Notes under the pieces: generated by a model | Seen by the model: the letters and a program-made list of their open reading frames with translations, nothing else | Database searches by the model: none | Told to the model about the DNA's origin: nothing | Shown: positions 8,420 to 17,197 of the stretch, in pieces | How positions within the stretch are numbered: position 1 is the stretch's first letter | Layout: every line of letters starts with the position of its first letter | Program-made: the position numbers and the translations under genes | Assembly: GCA_902559035.1 (NCBI GenBank) | Contig: CACEGG010000002.1 | Location: 1 to 51,845 of the forward strand | Length of the DNA stretch: 51,845 nucleotides | Origin: an uncultured Bacteroidota bacterium | GTDB lineage: Bacteria > Bacteroidota > Bacteroidia > Flavobacteriales > Flavobacteriaceae | Direction: 5' to 3'

Positions 8420-9643
8420 ATGGATAAATCAATATCAAAAAATAAATTATTTATTGCTGCTTGTATTTCGCTTATAGTAACGGCGATGACATTTGCTATT
8501 AGAGCAGGTATTCTTGGGCAGCTAGGAGAAGACTTTGAGCTTAATAACACTCAACTAGGGTTTGTAAATGCAATGGCCTTTTGGGGGTTTCCTGTAGCTA
8601 CCATATTCGGTGGATTTTTATACAACTTGTTAGGAGCAAAAAAATTGATGATAATTGCTTTTTTCTCTCATGTTATAGGCCTAGTAATGACTATTTATGC
8701 TGGAGGATTTGCAACTCTTTTAATTTCCTCATTTTTTATAGGATTTGCTAACGGTTCTGTGGAAGCCGCTTGTAATCCGTTAATTGCTGACATGTATTCT
8801 GACAACCGAACTACTATGTTGAATAAATTTCATGTATGGTTTCCTGGTGGAATAGTTATAGGATCTCTTACTTCTAAGTTTATGACAGATTTTGGATTAG
8901 GATGGGAGTCTCAGATAGCAATTATGCTTTTACCAACTATAATTTATGGATACCTGTTTATTAAGGAAGAATTTCCAAAAACTCAGCACATTGAATCTGA
9001 TACTGTTCTTAATTTAAAATCTTTATTTACACCTTTATTTATTTTCATAGCAATTTGCATGACCTTAACAGCAACAGCAGAACTCGGCACACAACAATGG
9101 CTTACTCCTCTTCTTGAAAAATCAGGAGCAAGCCCAATGTTAATTTTGGCTCTTATTACAGGAATTATGGCAGTTGGACGATATTTTGCTGGACCAATTA
9201 TTCATAAGCTTAACCCAATTGGTGTTTTATTTTTATCAGCAATAGTGACAACAATAGCAATTTTTATGATGTCTCAGGTTGATGGTCAAATGCTTTATGT
9301 CGCTTCTGTTTTGTTTGCAGTTGGAGTTTGTTACTTCTGGCCTACAATGATAGGATTTGTCTCTGAATATTTGCCAAAGACTGGAGCACTTGGAATGTCT
9401 CTTGTTGGAGGTGCTGGTATGTTAGCCACTGGAATGTGGAATCCTGTAATTGGATCATGGCTTGATGAAGAAAAGCAAATTGCATTAAATTCTGGTATTG
9501 CTGAAGACGCTGCAGAAGTTATAGCTGGCCAAGCAGCATTAGGAAATATGGTTTATTTCCCCTTAGCTTTGGTTATTCTCTTTGGACTTTTGTTTGCTTT
9601 TAGAAATAAATTAGAAGAAAGTCGAATCTCTCAAGTAGTTTAA
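8420..9643 (+). CDS. Major facilitator superfamily transporter (sugar-type)
   Basis: The 407-residue protein has twelve hydrophobic segments in two halves. The N-terminal half contains the MFS features NAMAFWGFPVATIFGGFLYNLLGAKKLM (an A-motif-like G-x3-G-x2-K loop) and FANGSVEAACNPLIADMY. The next two genes are a Gfo/Idh/MocA dehydrogenase and a TIM-barrel isomerase, at gaps of 12 and 4 bases. The natural reading is import of a sugar, inositol or related polyol that those enzymes then convert. The substrate itself cannot be deduced. A TATCTTGA sequence near 8389 may be part of its promoter. Confidence 0.9.
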   Translation: MDKSISKNKLFIAACISLIVTAMTFAIRAGILGQLGEDFELNNTQLGFVNAMAFWGFPVATIFGGFLYNLLGAKKLMIIAFFSHVIGLVMTIYAGGFATLLISSFFIGFANGSVEAACNPLIADMYSDNRTTMLNKFHVWFPGGIVIGSLTSKFMTDFGLGWESQIAIMLLPTIIYGYLFIKEEFPKTQHIESDTVLNLKSLFTPLFIFIAICMTLTATAELGTQQWLTPLLEKSGASPMLILALITGIMAVGRYFAGPIIHKLNPIGVLFLSAIVTTIAIFMMSQVDGQMLYVASVLFAVGVCYFWPTMIGFVSEYLPKTGALGMSLVGGAGMLATGMWNPVIGSWLDEEKQIALNSGIAEDAAEVIAGQAALGNMVYFPLALVILFGLLFAFRNKLEESRISQVV

Positions 9644-9655
9644 TAAAGTTAAAAT

Positions 9656-10795
9656 ATGAATAAAAAAATTAGACTGGGAATTTTAGGTGGAGGTGGGGAC
9701 TCTTTAATTGGAGTCCTACATAGAGTAGCCTCAAGTATGTTTGATAGATATGAAATAATTGGAGGTGTATTTAACCCCAATTATGATGAAAATCTTTCGT
9801 TTGCTAAAAAATTAGGATTAAAAGAATCTAGAATTTACAAAGATTTTGAAACGATGGTTGACCAGGAATCTAAATTGAACTCTGATGAAAGAATTGAAGT
9901 TGTTTCAGTATTAACTCCAAATTTTCTTCATTATCCAATGGCAAAAAAATTACTTGAAAATAATTTTCATGTAATTTGTGAAAAACCTCTCACCACCACT
10001 TATAAAGAAGCTTTAGATTTAAAAAAAATTCAAAGTGAAAAAAAATTAGTTTTTGCTGTGACTTATACCTATACTGGTTATCCAATGGTTAGACAAATGA
10101 CCAAGATGATTGCTGATGGAGTAATTGGGAAGCTTCACAAAGTGGATGCTCAATATTTACAAGGCTGGTTAAACCCAGTAATTCATGAAAAAGAAAAAAG
10201 AAATTCCACCTGGAGATTAAATCCAGAAAAATCTGGAATCAGCTGTTGCGTTGGAGATATTGGTACTCATGCTTTTAATATGGTAGAACTGGTTACTGGA
10301 ATGAAAGTAAAAAGTGTATTGGCCGACTTAAATACTCTTTATGCGGATAATCCAATGGATGTTGATGCTAATATCTTAATTCAATTCTCTACTAATATGA
10401 AAGGAACGATTCGTTCTAGCCAAATAGCAACAGGTGAAGAAAATAATTTAAGAATTAGTGTATACGGAGAAAAAGGAGGGCTAAAATGGGAACAAGAAAA
10501 TCCAAATTATTTATACCACTTAAAAGATGATGCTCCTCTACAAGTGTTAAAATCTGGGCATGGATATAATAATGAAATATCATTAGATGGCACAAAACTT
10601 CCGCCTGGTCACCCAGAGGGGATTTTTGATTCGATGGGTAATATTTACAAAGGAGTTGCTAGAGCCATACGTCAAGAATCTTTCGCTTCTGAGGAATTTC
10701 CCTCAATTGAAGATGGAGTACGAGGAATGGATTTTATTGAGAAAACCGTAGAATCAAATTCAAAAGGAAATGTTTGGGTTGAACTAAATAAATAA
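9656..10795 (+). CDS. Gfo/Idh/MocA family NAD(P)-dependent oxidoreductase
   Basis: The 379-residue protein begins with a Rossmann fold (RLGILGGGGDSLIGVLHRVA), continues with SVLTPNFLHYPMAKKLLENNFHVICEKPL, whose EKP motif is the conserved dinucleotide/catalytic lysine site, and has the GDIGTHAFNMVELVTG motif carrying the catalytic His region. The C-terminal alpha/beta domain ends at PSIEDGVRGMDFIEK. Family members oxidise or reduce sugars and polyols. It sits between the MFS transporter and the TIM-barrel gene, so it is probably the first catabolic step after uptake. No signal peptide is present, so it is cytoplasmic. Confidence 0.93.
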   Translation: MNKKIRLGILGGGGDSLIGVLHRVASSMFDRYEIIGGVFNPNYDENLSFAKKLGLKESRIYKDFETMVDQESKLNSDERIEVVSVLTPNFLHYPMAKKLLENNFHVICEKPLTTTYKEALDLKKIQSEKKLVFAVTYTYTGYPMVRQMTKMIADGVIGKLHKVDAQYLQGWLNPVIHEKEKRNSTWRLNPEKSGISCCVGDIGTHAFNMVELVTGMKVKSVLADLNTLYADNPMDVDANILIQFSTNMKGTIRSSQIATGEENNLRISVYGEKGGLKWEQENPNYLYHLKDDAPLQVLKSGHGYNNEISLDGTKLPPGHPEGIFDSMGNIYKGVARAIRQESFASEEFPSIEDGVRGMDFIEKTVESNSKGNVWVELNK

Positions 10796-10799
10796 TTAA

Positions 10800-11852
10800 A
10801 TGAAAACAATTAAAGGACCTGGTATTTTTTTAGCTCAATTTGTTGGGGCAGAAAAACCTTTTAACAACTTGAAAAATATTTGTGAATGGGCAAGTAATTT
10901 AGGTTATAAGGCTGTTCAAATTCCAACCTGGGAAGAAGGATTAATTGATTTAGAGAAAGCCAGTGAAAGCAAAACATATTGCGATGAATTAAAGGGAGTA
11001 GTTAATGAAGCTGGGATGGAAATTTCAGAACTTTCTACTCATTTACAAGGGCAACTTGTTGCTTCTCACTATGCTTACGACAAAATGTTTGATGCCTTTG
11101 CGCCTAAAACACTTCATGGTAATGTAAAAGGCAGAACAGAATGGGCAATTAATCAATTAAAATATGCCTCCAACGCAAGTAAACATTTAGGGCTTACAGA
11201 AATGGCCACTTTTTCAGGATCACTCCTTTTTCATACAATGTATCCATGGCCACAAAGACCAAACGGTCTTGTTGAAACGGGGTTTAAAGAATTAGCGAAA
11301 AGATGGGAGCCGATACTAAATCACTTCGACAAAAACGGCGTTGATGTATGCTATGAAATTCATCCTGGAGAAGACCTACATGACGGTGTAACTTTTGAAA
11401 GATTTTTAAAAGCTACTAACAATCATTCTAGAGTGAAAATTTTATATGATCCTAGTCATTTTGTTTTACAACAAATGGACTACTTAAAATATATTGATTA
11501 CTATCATGAATACATAAAAATGTTTCATGTTAAGGACGCGGAATTTAATGCAAGCGGGAAGTCAGGAGTTTATGGTGGTTATCAAGACTGGATAGACAGG
11601 CCTGGAAGATTCAGATCCCTGGGCGATGGCCAGGTTGATTTTAAAAGTATTTTCTCTAAATTAAGTCAATACAATTTTGATGGCTGGGCTGTTTTAGAAT
11701 GGGAATGCTGTATAAAATCACCTGATCAAGGGGCAAGAGAAGGATCAAAATTTATTAACGACCATATAATCGAGGTTTCAAAAAAAGCTTTTGACGATTT
11801 TGCATCAGGAAATACTGATCAAAAACACATAAATGATATTTTAGGATTATAA
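10800..11852 (+). CDS. Sugar phosphate isomerase/epimerase (xylose isomerase-like TIM barrel)
   Basis: The 350-aa protein matches the AP_endonuc_2/xylose-isomerase-like TIM barrel. Likely metal ligands lie in VCYEIHPGEDLHDG (Glu and His), ILYDPSHF (Asp and His), FHVKDAEF (His and Asp) and AVLEWECC (Glu). It starts four bases after the Gfo/Idh/MocA gene, in the same operon. Pairs of these two enzyme classes with an MFS carrier are typical of inositol, keto-inositol or rare-sugar degradation. The direction of the reaction and the substrate remain inferred. Confidence 0.92.
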   Translation: MKTIKGPGIFLAQFVGAEKPFNNLKNICEWASNLGYKAVQIPTWEEGLIDLEKASESKTYCDELKGVVNEAGMEISELSTHLQGQLVASHYAYDKMFDAFAPKTLHGNVKGRTEWAINQLKYASNASKHLGLTEMATFSGSLLFHTMYPWPQRPNGLVETGFKELAKRWEPILNHFDKNGVDVCYEIHPGEDLHDGVTFERFLKATNNHSRVKILYDPSHFVLQQMDYLKYIDYYHEYIKMFHVKDAEFNASGKSGVYGGYQDWIDRPGRFRSLGDGQVDFKSIFSKLSQYNFDGWAVLEWECCIKSPDQGAREGSKFINDHIIEVSKKAFDDFASGNTDQKHINDILGL

Positions 11853-11857
11853 TTTTT

Positions 11858-12106
11858 ATGAAAAATTTATTTTTCTTATTAGCTTTTATGTTTCATTTTT
11901 CATGTGGAAGTTCAACATTCAACTGTGGAACAATCGACAGCAAGTATGAGAAAAATGGAAAATATTATTTTTCCTTAGTCCTTAGTAGTACTGGAAGCGG
12001 TGACCAAAATGACGCTGGAAGAATTTATGGTGATGTCTCCGTAGAAAAAACTGTTTACCTATTAAAATCTGTTGGTGACGAACATTGTATTGAAGAAGAA
12101 GAATAA
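11858..12106 (+). CDS. Small hypothetical lipoprotein, 82 aa
   Basis: The N-terminus MKNLFFLLAFMFHFSCGSS is a lipoprotein signal with the lipidated Cys at residue 16. The mature part is about 66 residues, with two more cysteines (NCGT and EHCIEE) that could form a disulfide, and it ends in an acidic EEEE tail. I do not recognise a family. It starts six bases after the TIM-barrel gene and 21 bases before the S9 peptidase gene, so it is probably cotranscribed with both. Confidence 0.7.
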   Translation: MKNLFFLLAFMFHFSCGSSTFNCGTIDSKYEKNGKYYFSLVLSSTGSGDQNDAGRIYGDVSVEKTVYLLKSVGDEHCIEEEE

Positions 12107-12127
12107 ATAATCATTAAAAAAATTAAA

Positions 12128-14587
12128 ATGAAAAAACTAATCTTTACTTTTTTTTTCTTAATAACTATTAGTGGTTTCTCTCAGGAGGAATTAATGTCTA
12201 ATTATGAACTGGCTGCAAAATTTTCTCCTACTAAACTTTCAAAGTTAGTTCATTCAACTTCAGTAAATCCACATTGGTTAAAAAAAGGAGATAAGTTTTG
12301 GTATCAGTACAAAACTACAAATGGATCTAAATACTATATGGTAGATCCCAACAAAAGAACTAAGAAAGAGCTTTTTAATAATGAGAAGATGGCAGCATGG
12401 TTAACAGAGATAACAAAAGATCCTTATGATGCTAAACACCTGCCAAAATTTAATTTTAAGTTCATAGAAAATGAAACTGCGATTGAATTTAGGGTAAACT
12501 CTAAATATGAAGAGGAAGAAGAAAAAGACAGTCTTGAAAAAGATAAGAAAAATAAGAAAGTTTTTCATTTCAAATATGTGTTAGGAAGCAATAACTTAAC
12601 TCTAATAAGTAACGACAGAAAACCAAAAGAAAACTGGAAAAAATGGGCAAATATTGCCCCAGATAGTACTGTAGTATTATTCTCCAGAAAGTTTAATTTA
12701 TATTGGATGGATAAAGCCAGTTTTTTAAAAGCTGTAAAGAACGAAAAAGACTCAACTATTGTTGAAAATCAATGGACAAAAGATGGGGTTGAGCACTATG
12801 GATATGGTGGTTATGGTAGAGGACTTGATAATGAGGAAATTGAGAAAAAGAAAAATGATAGATTTCCAATAAGAGGATATTGGTCGTCTGACTCTAAAAA
12901 ATTTGTTTATCAAAGAACAGATAGTAGAGAGATTAAAGATTTATGGGTTATAAATTCTGTCGCTAAAAAAAGACCAACATTAGAAACCTACAAATATCAC
13001 ATGCCTGGTGAAAAAGAATATTACAAAAGAGAGGTTTTAATTTTTGATATTCCTTCTAAAGAAATTAAAAAAGTTGAACTAGATAGTTCTAAGCAGCAGT
13101 ACATCTCAATTTTTAGTAAGCCTAGAAAACCTTCAGACTATGATAATGATTTTAAGCCTACGCTACTACTTTCCAAAAAAAATAAAATTTATTTTAATAC
13201 GATAAGCAGGGACAGAAAGAGGCTCGATATCTGCGTTGCTGATTTAAACTCAGGCAAAGTTGATGTTCTAATTGAAGACAGAACAAACACTTATTTTTAT
13301 GAAACTAAACCTGTTTATCTTATAAATAACGAATCTGAAATGATTCACTGGTCGGAAAGAGACGGGTGGGGACATTTTTATAGATATGATTCTAATGGGA
13401 ACCTAATTAATAGAATTACCACTGGAAGTTTTCATAGCTTTAATATTAAGCATGTTGACTTAAAATCTAATACTTTATATTTTTCTGCTCACGGTGTAAA
13501 CAAAAATATAGATCCTTATTACGAACACACATACAAAGTCTCTCTAAATGGTGGAAAGCCTAAAGTATTAAATAATGGAAATTATAATACTTCAACTCAA
13601 CCCTCAGATAATCATAAATATTTTGTGAATAATTTTTCTAGAGTTAATACTATTCCTAAATCTGAACTTAGGAACTCTGATGGCTCATTAGTTATGAGTT
13701 TAGAGGAAGCTGATTTAAGTGAACTATTTAATAGCGGATATCAGTTTCCTGAAACTTTCAAGGCAAAAGCTGAGGATGGAATAACTGACTTGTATGGGGT
13801 TATGTACAAACCTTTCAATTTTGATGACAAGAAGAAGTATCCTCTTCTTGAATACGTTTACCCTGGACCCCAAACTGAATCCGTAAATAAATCTTTCTCC
13901 GTTAGAATGGATAGGCTTGATAGAATGGCACAACTTGGTTTTGTGGTAATAACATTGGGTAACAGAGGTGGGCATCCTCACAGATCAAAATGGTACCATA
14001 ATTATGGTTATGGCAATCTAAGAGATTACGGGTTGGCTGATAAAAAATATGTAGCAGAACAGTTGGCAGACAAAAACTCTTTTATAGATATCAATAAGGT
14101 CGGTATATACGGTCATTCAGGTGGTGGATTTATGTCAACAGCTGCTATTTTAGTTTATCCTGATTTTTTTAAAGCAGCATATTCTCAAGCTGGAAATCAC
14201 GATAATTCGATGTACAATAGCTGGTGGAGTGAAACACATCACGGAGTAAAAGAAGAAATTGCAGATGATGGAAGCTTAAATTATCTTTATGAAATTGAAA
14301 AAAATCAATCGTTAGCTAAAAATCTGAAAGGAAAACTTTTTTTAGTAACAGGTGATATGGATAACAATGTACATCCTGGAGCTACAATTAGAGTTGCCAA
14401 TGCGCTTATTAAAGCAAACAAAAGGTTTGATTTAATGATTTTGCCAACACAAAGACATGGGTTTGGCAATATGTCTGAATACAATTTTTGGTTAAGAGCA
14501 GATCACTTTTCTAAACATTTACTAGGACTTGAAAATAACGAGGTCGATATTAAAATGATCAATAAAGATATCCCTAAAAACAAATAA
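12128..14587 (+). CDS. Secreted S9 family prolyl oligopeptidase (DPP IV-like)
   Basis: This 819-residue protein has a signal peptide (KKLIFTFFFLITISGFSQ). A DPPIV_N beta-propeller runs over about residues 90-530 (GYWSSDSKKFVYQRTDSREI and YLINNESEMIHWSERDGWGHFY are typical blades). The C-terminal peptidase S9 catalytic domain carries GHSGGG with nucleophile Ser664, the acid in GDMDNNVHP (Asp745, or Asp743) and the base His777 in TQRHGF. It should remove dipeptides or split oligopeptides in the periplasm. The length matches the family. It is the largest of the exported peptidases in the window. Confidence 0.95.
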   Translation: MKKLIFTFFFLITISGFSQEELMSNYELAAKFSPTKLSKLVHSTSVNPHWLKKGDKFWYQYKTTNGSKYYMVDPNKRTKKELFNNEKMAAWLTEITKDPYDAKHLPKFNFKFIENETAIEFRVNSKYEEEEEKDSLEKDKKNKKVFHFKYVLGSNNLTLISNDRKPKENWKKWANIAPDSTVVLFSRKFNLYWMDKASFLKAVKNEKDSTIVENQWTKDGVEHYGYGGYGRGLDNEEIEKKKNDRFPIRGYWSSDSKKFVYQRTDSREIKDLWVINSVAKKRPTLETYKYHMPGEKEYYKREVLIFDIPSKEIKKVELDSSKQQYISIFSKPRKPSDYDNDFKPTLLLSKKNKIYFNTISRDRKRLDICVADLNSGKVDVLIEDRTNTYFYETKPVYLINNESEMIHWSERDGWGHFYRYDSNGNLINRITTGSFHSFNIKHVDLKSNTLYFSAHGVNKNIDPYYEHTYKVSLNGGKPKVLNNGNYNTSTQPSDNHKYFVNNFSRVNTIPKSELRNSDGSLVMSLEEADLSELFNSGYQFPETFKAKAEDGITDLYGVMYKPFNFDDKKKYPLLEYVYPGPQTESVNKSFSVRMDRLDRMAQLGFVVITLGNRGGHPHRSKWYHNYGYGNLRDYGLADKKYVAEQLADKNSFIDINKVGIYGHSGGGFMSTAAILVYPDFFKAAYSQAGNHDNSMYNSWWSETHHGVKEEIADDGSLNYLYEIEKNQSLAKNLKGKLFLVTGDMDNNVHPGATIRVANALIKANKRFDLMILPTQRHGFGNMSEYNFWLRADHFSKHLLGLENNEVDIKMINKDIPKNK

Positions 14588-14591
14588 AATT

Positions 14592-14783
14592 ATGGAAACA
14601 TATGCATGTAAAAAATGTGGAATGTCAGTAAACGCAACCTGTGGTAAATGTGGAATTCCTTTAAAAAATGGACACATTACTCTTGAAGACGGAACCAAAG
14701 TACAAGTATCAAAATGCCCTTCTTGTGAAGGTAAAATAAAATCTCCTTTGTGTTGTGGAGAGGATATGAGCTGTGCTTTATAA
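14592..14783 (+). CDS. Zinc-ribbon-like cysteine-rich protein, 63 aa
   Basis: The 63 residues contain ten cysteines arranged as CKKCG, CGKCG, CPSCEG, CCG and a final C. This suggests two zinc ribbons, the first from residues 6-20 and the second from about residue 42 to the end. I do not recognise a named family, although short proteins of this kind occur in marine Flavobacteriia. It begins four bases after the S9 peptidase stop codon, and its last six bases overlap the end of the convergent MBL gene. The gene is real by composition, but its role is unknown. Confidence 0.75.
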   Translation: METYACKKCGMSVNATCGKCGIPLKNGHITLEDGTKVQVSKCPSCEGKIKSPLCCGEDMSCAL

Positions 14784-15737
14784 GAAAAACTCCATTCCAG
14801 TTTTTGCAATATTAAATCCGGCTGAAATTACTTTTTTATATTCACTTGATTCTGAATTTAAAACAGGGTTGGTATGATTAAGATGTATAAAATATACTTT
14901 ACTTTTTTCAGACTCATCAAGTTCTTCAAAAAGTTTTAGACTTTCAATAATAAACGGATGTGGTATTTCTGAAATATCTCTGTTATTTATCTCTTTTTCA
15001 TCAAAAAAAGTTCCATCTAAAAAAGCATAATCAACACTTTTTATCATCTCAACAATTGAAACTTCCCATTTTGCCCATTTATCAATATCAGGAATATATA
15101 GTGCTTTTTTATGAATACCCTCTATAACATATCCGACGGTTTCAGAATACTCGTCTCTGTGAGGAACTTGAATTGGAGTAAAGCTTAAATTATTGTGTAG
15201 AATTACTTTTTCTCTATTGTAAATTTTATTTAATTTAATATTGTTGAGTTCAACCAGCTGGTTCCAAGGTCCATTGTTTAATATGAAATTATAAAATTTA
15301 GGCATTAAGTACAGTGGAATATTCTTACTATTCAAAGATTCTCTTCCAAAATTTAAGAGTCCGGCATAATGTCCCATGTGCGCATGAGTTAAAAAAATAC
15401 CATTTAATTTTTTTGAAGGATCAGCATTTCCAATCAAATCTATTAACTGAAAGTTAATATTTGGTGTTGCATCAATGATGTAATTTGTATTATGTTTTAA
15501 ATTAGAAACTCCCAAGCTAGAAACTCCAATTCTTGATTTTTTAGATAAAAAGTAATTAGAACAGCATTCTTTACTGCATCCCATGTGAGGAATGCCTCCA
15601 TCTTGGATAGTACCCAAGACTTTTAGAAGAATTTCACCTGATTTGTTTTCTTTTTCTTGTGAAAAATCATTACATCCTAATGAATATACACTCAATAAGA
15701 TGATGAAAAAATACTTGATTTTAATGTTTAAAGTCAT
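14778..15737 (-). CDS. MBL-fold metallo-hydrolase lipoprotein (PqqB-like)
   Basis: The 319-aa protein has a lipoprotein signal with Cys22 (SVYSLGCND). The core resembles PqqB-type metallo-beta-lactamase folds: LGTIQDGGIPHMGC, then the zinc motif THAHMGH with His118, His120 and His123, then VPHRDEYSETVGYVIE, LFIPDIDKW-like IPDIDKW, and FLDGTFF. PqqB is cytoplasmic and no other PQQ gene is nearby, so this is better treated as a PqqB-like periplasmic hydrolase than as a PQQ biosynthesis protein. It is followed on the same strand, upstream, by the thioesterase gene with a six-base gap. Confidence 0.88.
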   Translation of the reverse strand: MTLNIKIKYFFIILLSVYSLGCNDFSQEKENKSGEILLKVLGTIQDGGIPHMGCSKECCSNYFLSKKSRIGVSSLGVSNLKHNTNYIIDATPNINFQLIDLIGNADPSKKLNGIFLTHAHMGHYAGLLNFGRESLNSKNIPLYLMPKFYNFILNNGPWNQLVELNNIKLNKIYNREKVILHNNLSFTPIQVPHRDEYSETVGYVIEGIHKKALYIPDIDKWAKWEVSIVEMIKSVDYAFLDGTFFDEKEINNRDISEIPHPFIIESLKLFEELDESEKSKVYFIHLNHTNPVLNSESSEYKKVISAGFNIAKTGMEFFL

Positions 15738-15743
15738 TTGTCG

Positions 15744-16253
15744 TTACTCAAATAAAGCCTTCAGTTCAGTAGCTTCTTTTGCAGCTAATTTTCCAGCTAA
15801 AACTAAACTAAGCTGTCTTCTTCTTAAAGCGGCGTTATATCTACTTTTTTCAAGATCAGTTTCTGGAACAATCTGAGGAACTTCAACGGTTTTTCCTTGC
15901 TTATTAAGGGCAACAAAAGTATATATGGCCTCATTTACTTTTGTCATTTTTGGATTAGTTTTAGTCTGTTTCCAAACATCAATAAACACTTCCATTGATG
16001 ATTTAAATGCTCTTGAAACTTTTGCTTCTATAGTCAAAATACTGCCTACAGGAACTGGCTCTCCAAAAGCAACATTATTAACAGATGCTGTTACAACAAC
16101 TTGCTCTGAATGTTTAATTGCAGCAATACTTGCCACCCTATCCATTCTCGCCAACAACTCTCCTCCAAACAAACTGTTTAGACTGTTAGTATCGCCAGGA
16201 AGCACCAGATCGGTTTGAACTGTTTTAGAATTTTCAGGTGTTTTTGGTTGCAT
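15744..16253 (-). CDS. Acyl-CoA thioesterase, hotdog fold (YciA/BACH-like)
   Basis: The 169-residue protein contains the hotdog signature FGGELLARMDRVASIAAIKHS, then VTASVNNVAFGEPVPVGSILTIEAKVS and NEAIYTFVALNKQGK. In this family a conserved Asp or Asn in the first helix region drives hydrolysis of acyl-CoA. It acts in the cytoplasm and probably regulates acyl-CoA pools. It starts two bases after the HU/SPOR gene and precedes the MBL gene on the same strand, so the three are likely one transcript. Confidence 0.92.
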   Translation of the reverse strand: MQPKTPENSKTVQTDLVLPGDTNSLNSLFGGELLARMDRVASIAAIKHSEQVVVTASVNNVAFGEPVPVGSILTIEAKVSRAFKSSMEVFIDVWKQTKTNPKMTKVNEAIYTFVALNKQGKTVEVPQIVPETDLEKSRYNAALRRRQLSLVLAGKLAAKEATELKALFE

Positions 16254-16255
16254 TA

Positions 16256-17155
16256 TTATTTTTGAGTATTGATGTCAAAGATCCAAGCGTTTTTATTTTC
16301 TTTTGCTTGTATCTCTCTCAAACTTGTAACTGCATCGTTTCTGTCAGAAAATCCATCAAAAGCTACAGGAGTTAGCCCTTTTTCGTTCAATGGTAAAATT
16401 CTTGAATCATACCCTTTCTGCTTTAAAGCAGAGACAAGGTTTTCTGCATTACTTATAATCCTAAAGGCTCCTGCCACAATAAAGAATTTAGGGGGCTGCC
16501 TATTAACCTTAACTGTTAAAGATGGTAGAGAGCCTAAATCAAAAATAGCTTTTTCAACAGTGGATTTAGATTGATCTCTCAAGCTTTGTTCGTATGCTAA
16601 TTTTTGCTCAATTATATTATTATTAACATTGTAATAAATTGAACCTGCTCCAAAGATCAAACATGCCCAAACAGCAGCTTGCCTAAAAAATTTAGAGGTG
16701 CTTTTAAGTTTGATTGTTGGATTAATTGGCTTGTCTTGTAGGTTTAATTGTTTCACGTTTAATGATGACAATCCAAACGAATCTTTCAAATAGTTTTTAG
16801 AATGGTCTGGTTCAAATACAAATTTTTCTTCACTATTTAGACTTAGCTTTCCAATATCTCTTATAATAAAAGGTTCTTTTCTAAGTATTTCACGAATATT
16901 TACAACTTCTTGATGAATTTTTTTTAAAGCTAATTCATATTGAATTTCTAATGATCCACTTATGTGTTTAGCTAGAAGCCCATCATTTTTTGAAATTTGA
17001 GAGTTAAATGAAATCTGTTTTGAGGGCGGATAAAATTTTTCGTTAATTAAATCGTAATGTGCAGATTTGAAGGTCCCTATGAAACTACCTAACCCAGGCA
17101 CTGTTACACACTCATGATCTAATAATAGTTCGCTAAGATATTTTGATAGTTGCAT
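16256..17155 (-). CDS. HU-CCDC81 and SPOR domain protein
   Basis: The 299-aa protein has the bacterial HU-CCDC81 pair at the N-terminus (SKYLSELLLDHECVTVPGLG, about residues 1-60, and a second copy near 62-120). One transmembrane helix follows at residues 160-176. A SPOR domain at about 222-297 starts FFIVAGAFRIISNAENL. SPOR domains bind denuded septal peptidoglycan, and this architecture is characteristic of Bacteroidota. It probably has a role in cell division or envelope maintenance, with the HU part in the cytoplasm and the SPOR part in the periplasm. Confidence 0.93.
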   Translation of the reverse strand: MQLSKYLSELLLDHECVTVPGLGSFIGTFKSAHYDLINEKFYPPSKQISFNSQISKNDGLLAKHISGSLEIQYELALKKIHQEVVNIREILRKEPFIIRDIGKLSLNSEEKFVFEPDHSKNYLKDSFGLSSLNVKQLNLQDKPINPTIKLKSTSKFFRQAAVWACLIFGAGSIYYNVNNNIIEQKLAYEQSLRDQSKSTVEKAIFDLGSLPSLTVKVNRQPPKFFIVAGAFRIISNAENLVSALKQKGYDSRILPLNEKGLTPVAFDGFSDRNDAVTSLREIQAKENKNAWIFDINTQK

Positions 17156-17197
17156 CTAATCAAAAATACATTTTTTTGATTAAATTCTTAAATAAAA

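Noticed and set aside
14778-15737. PqqB assignment implying PQQ synthesis
   Set aside because: No other pqq gene is visible and the protein has a lipoprotein signal, unlike PqqB. I keep it as an MBL-fold lipoprotein.
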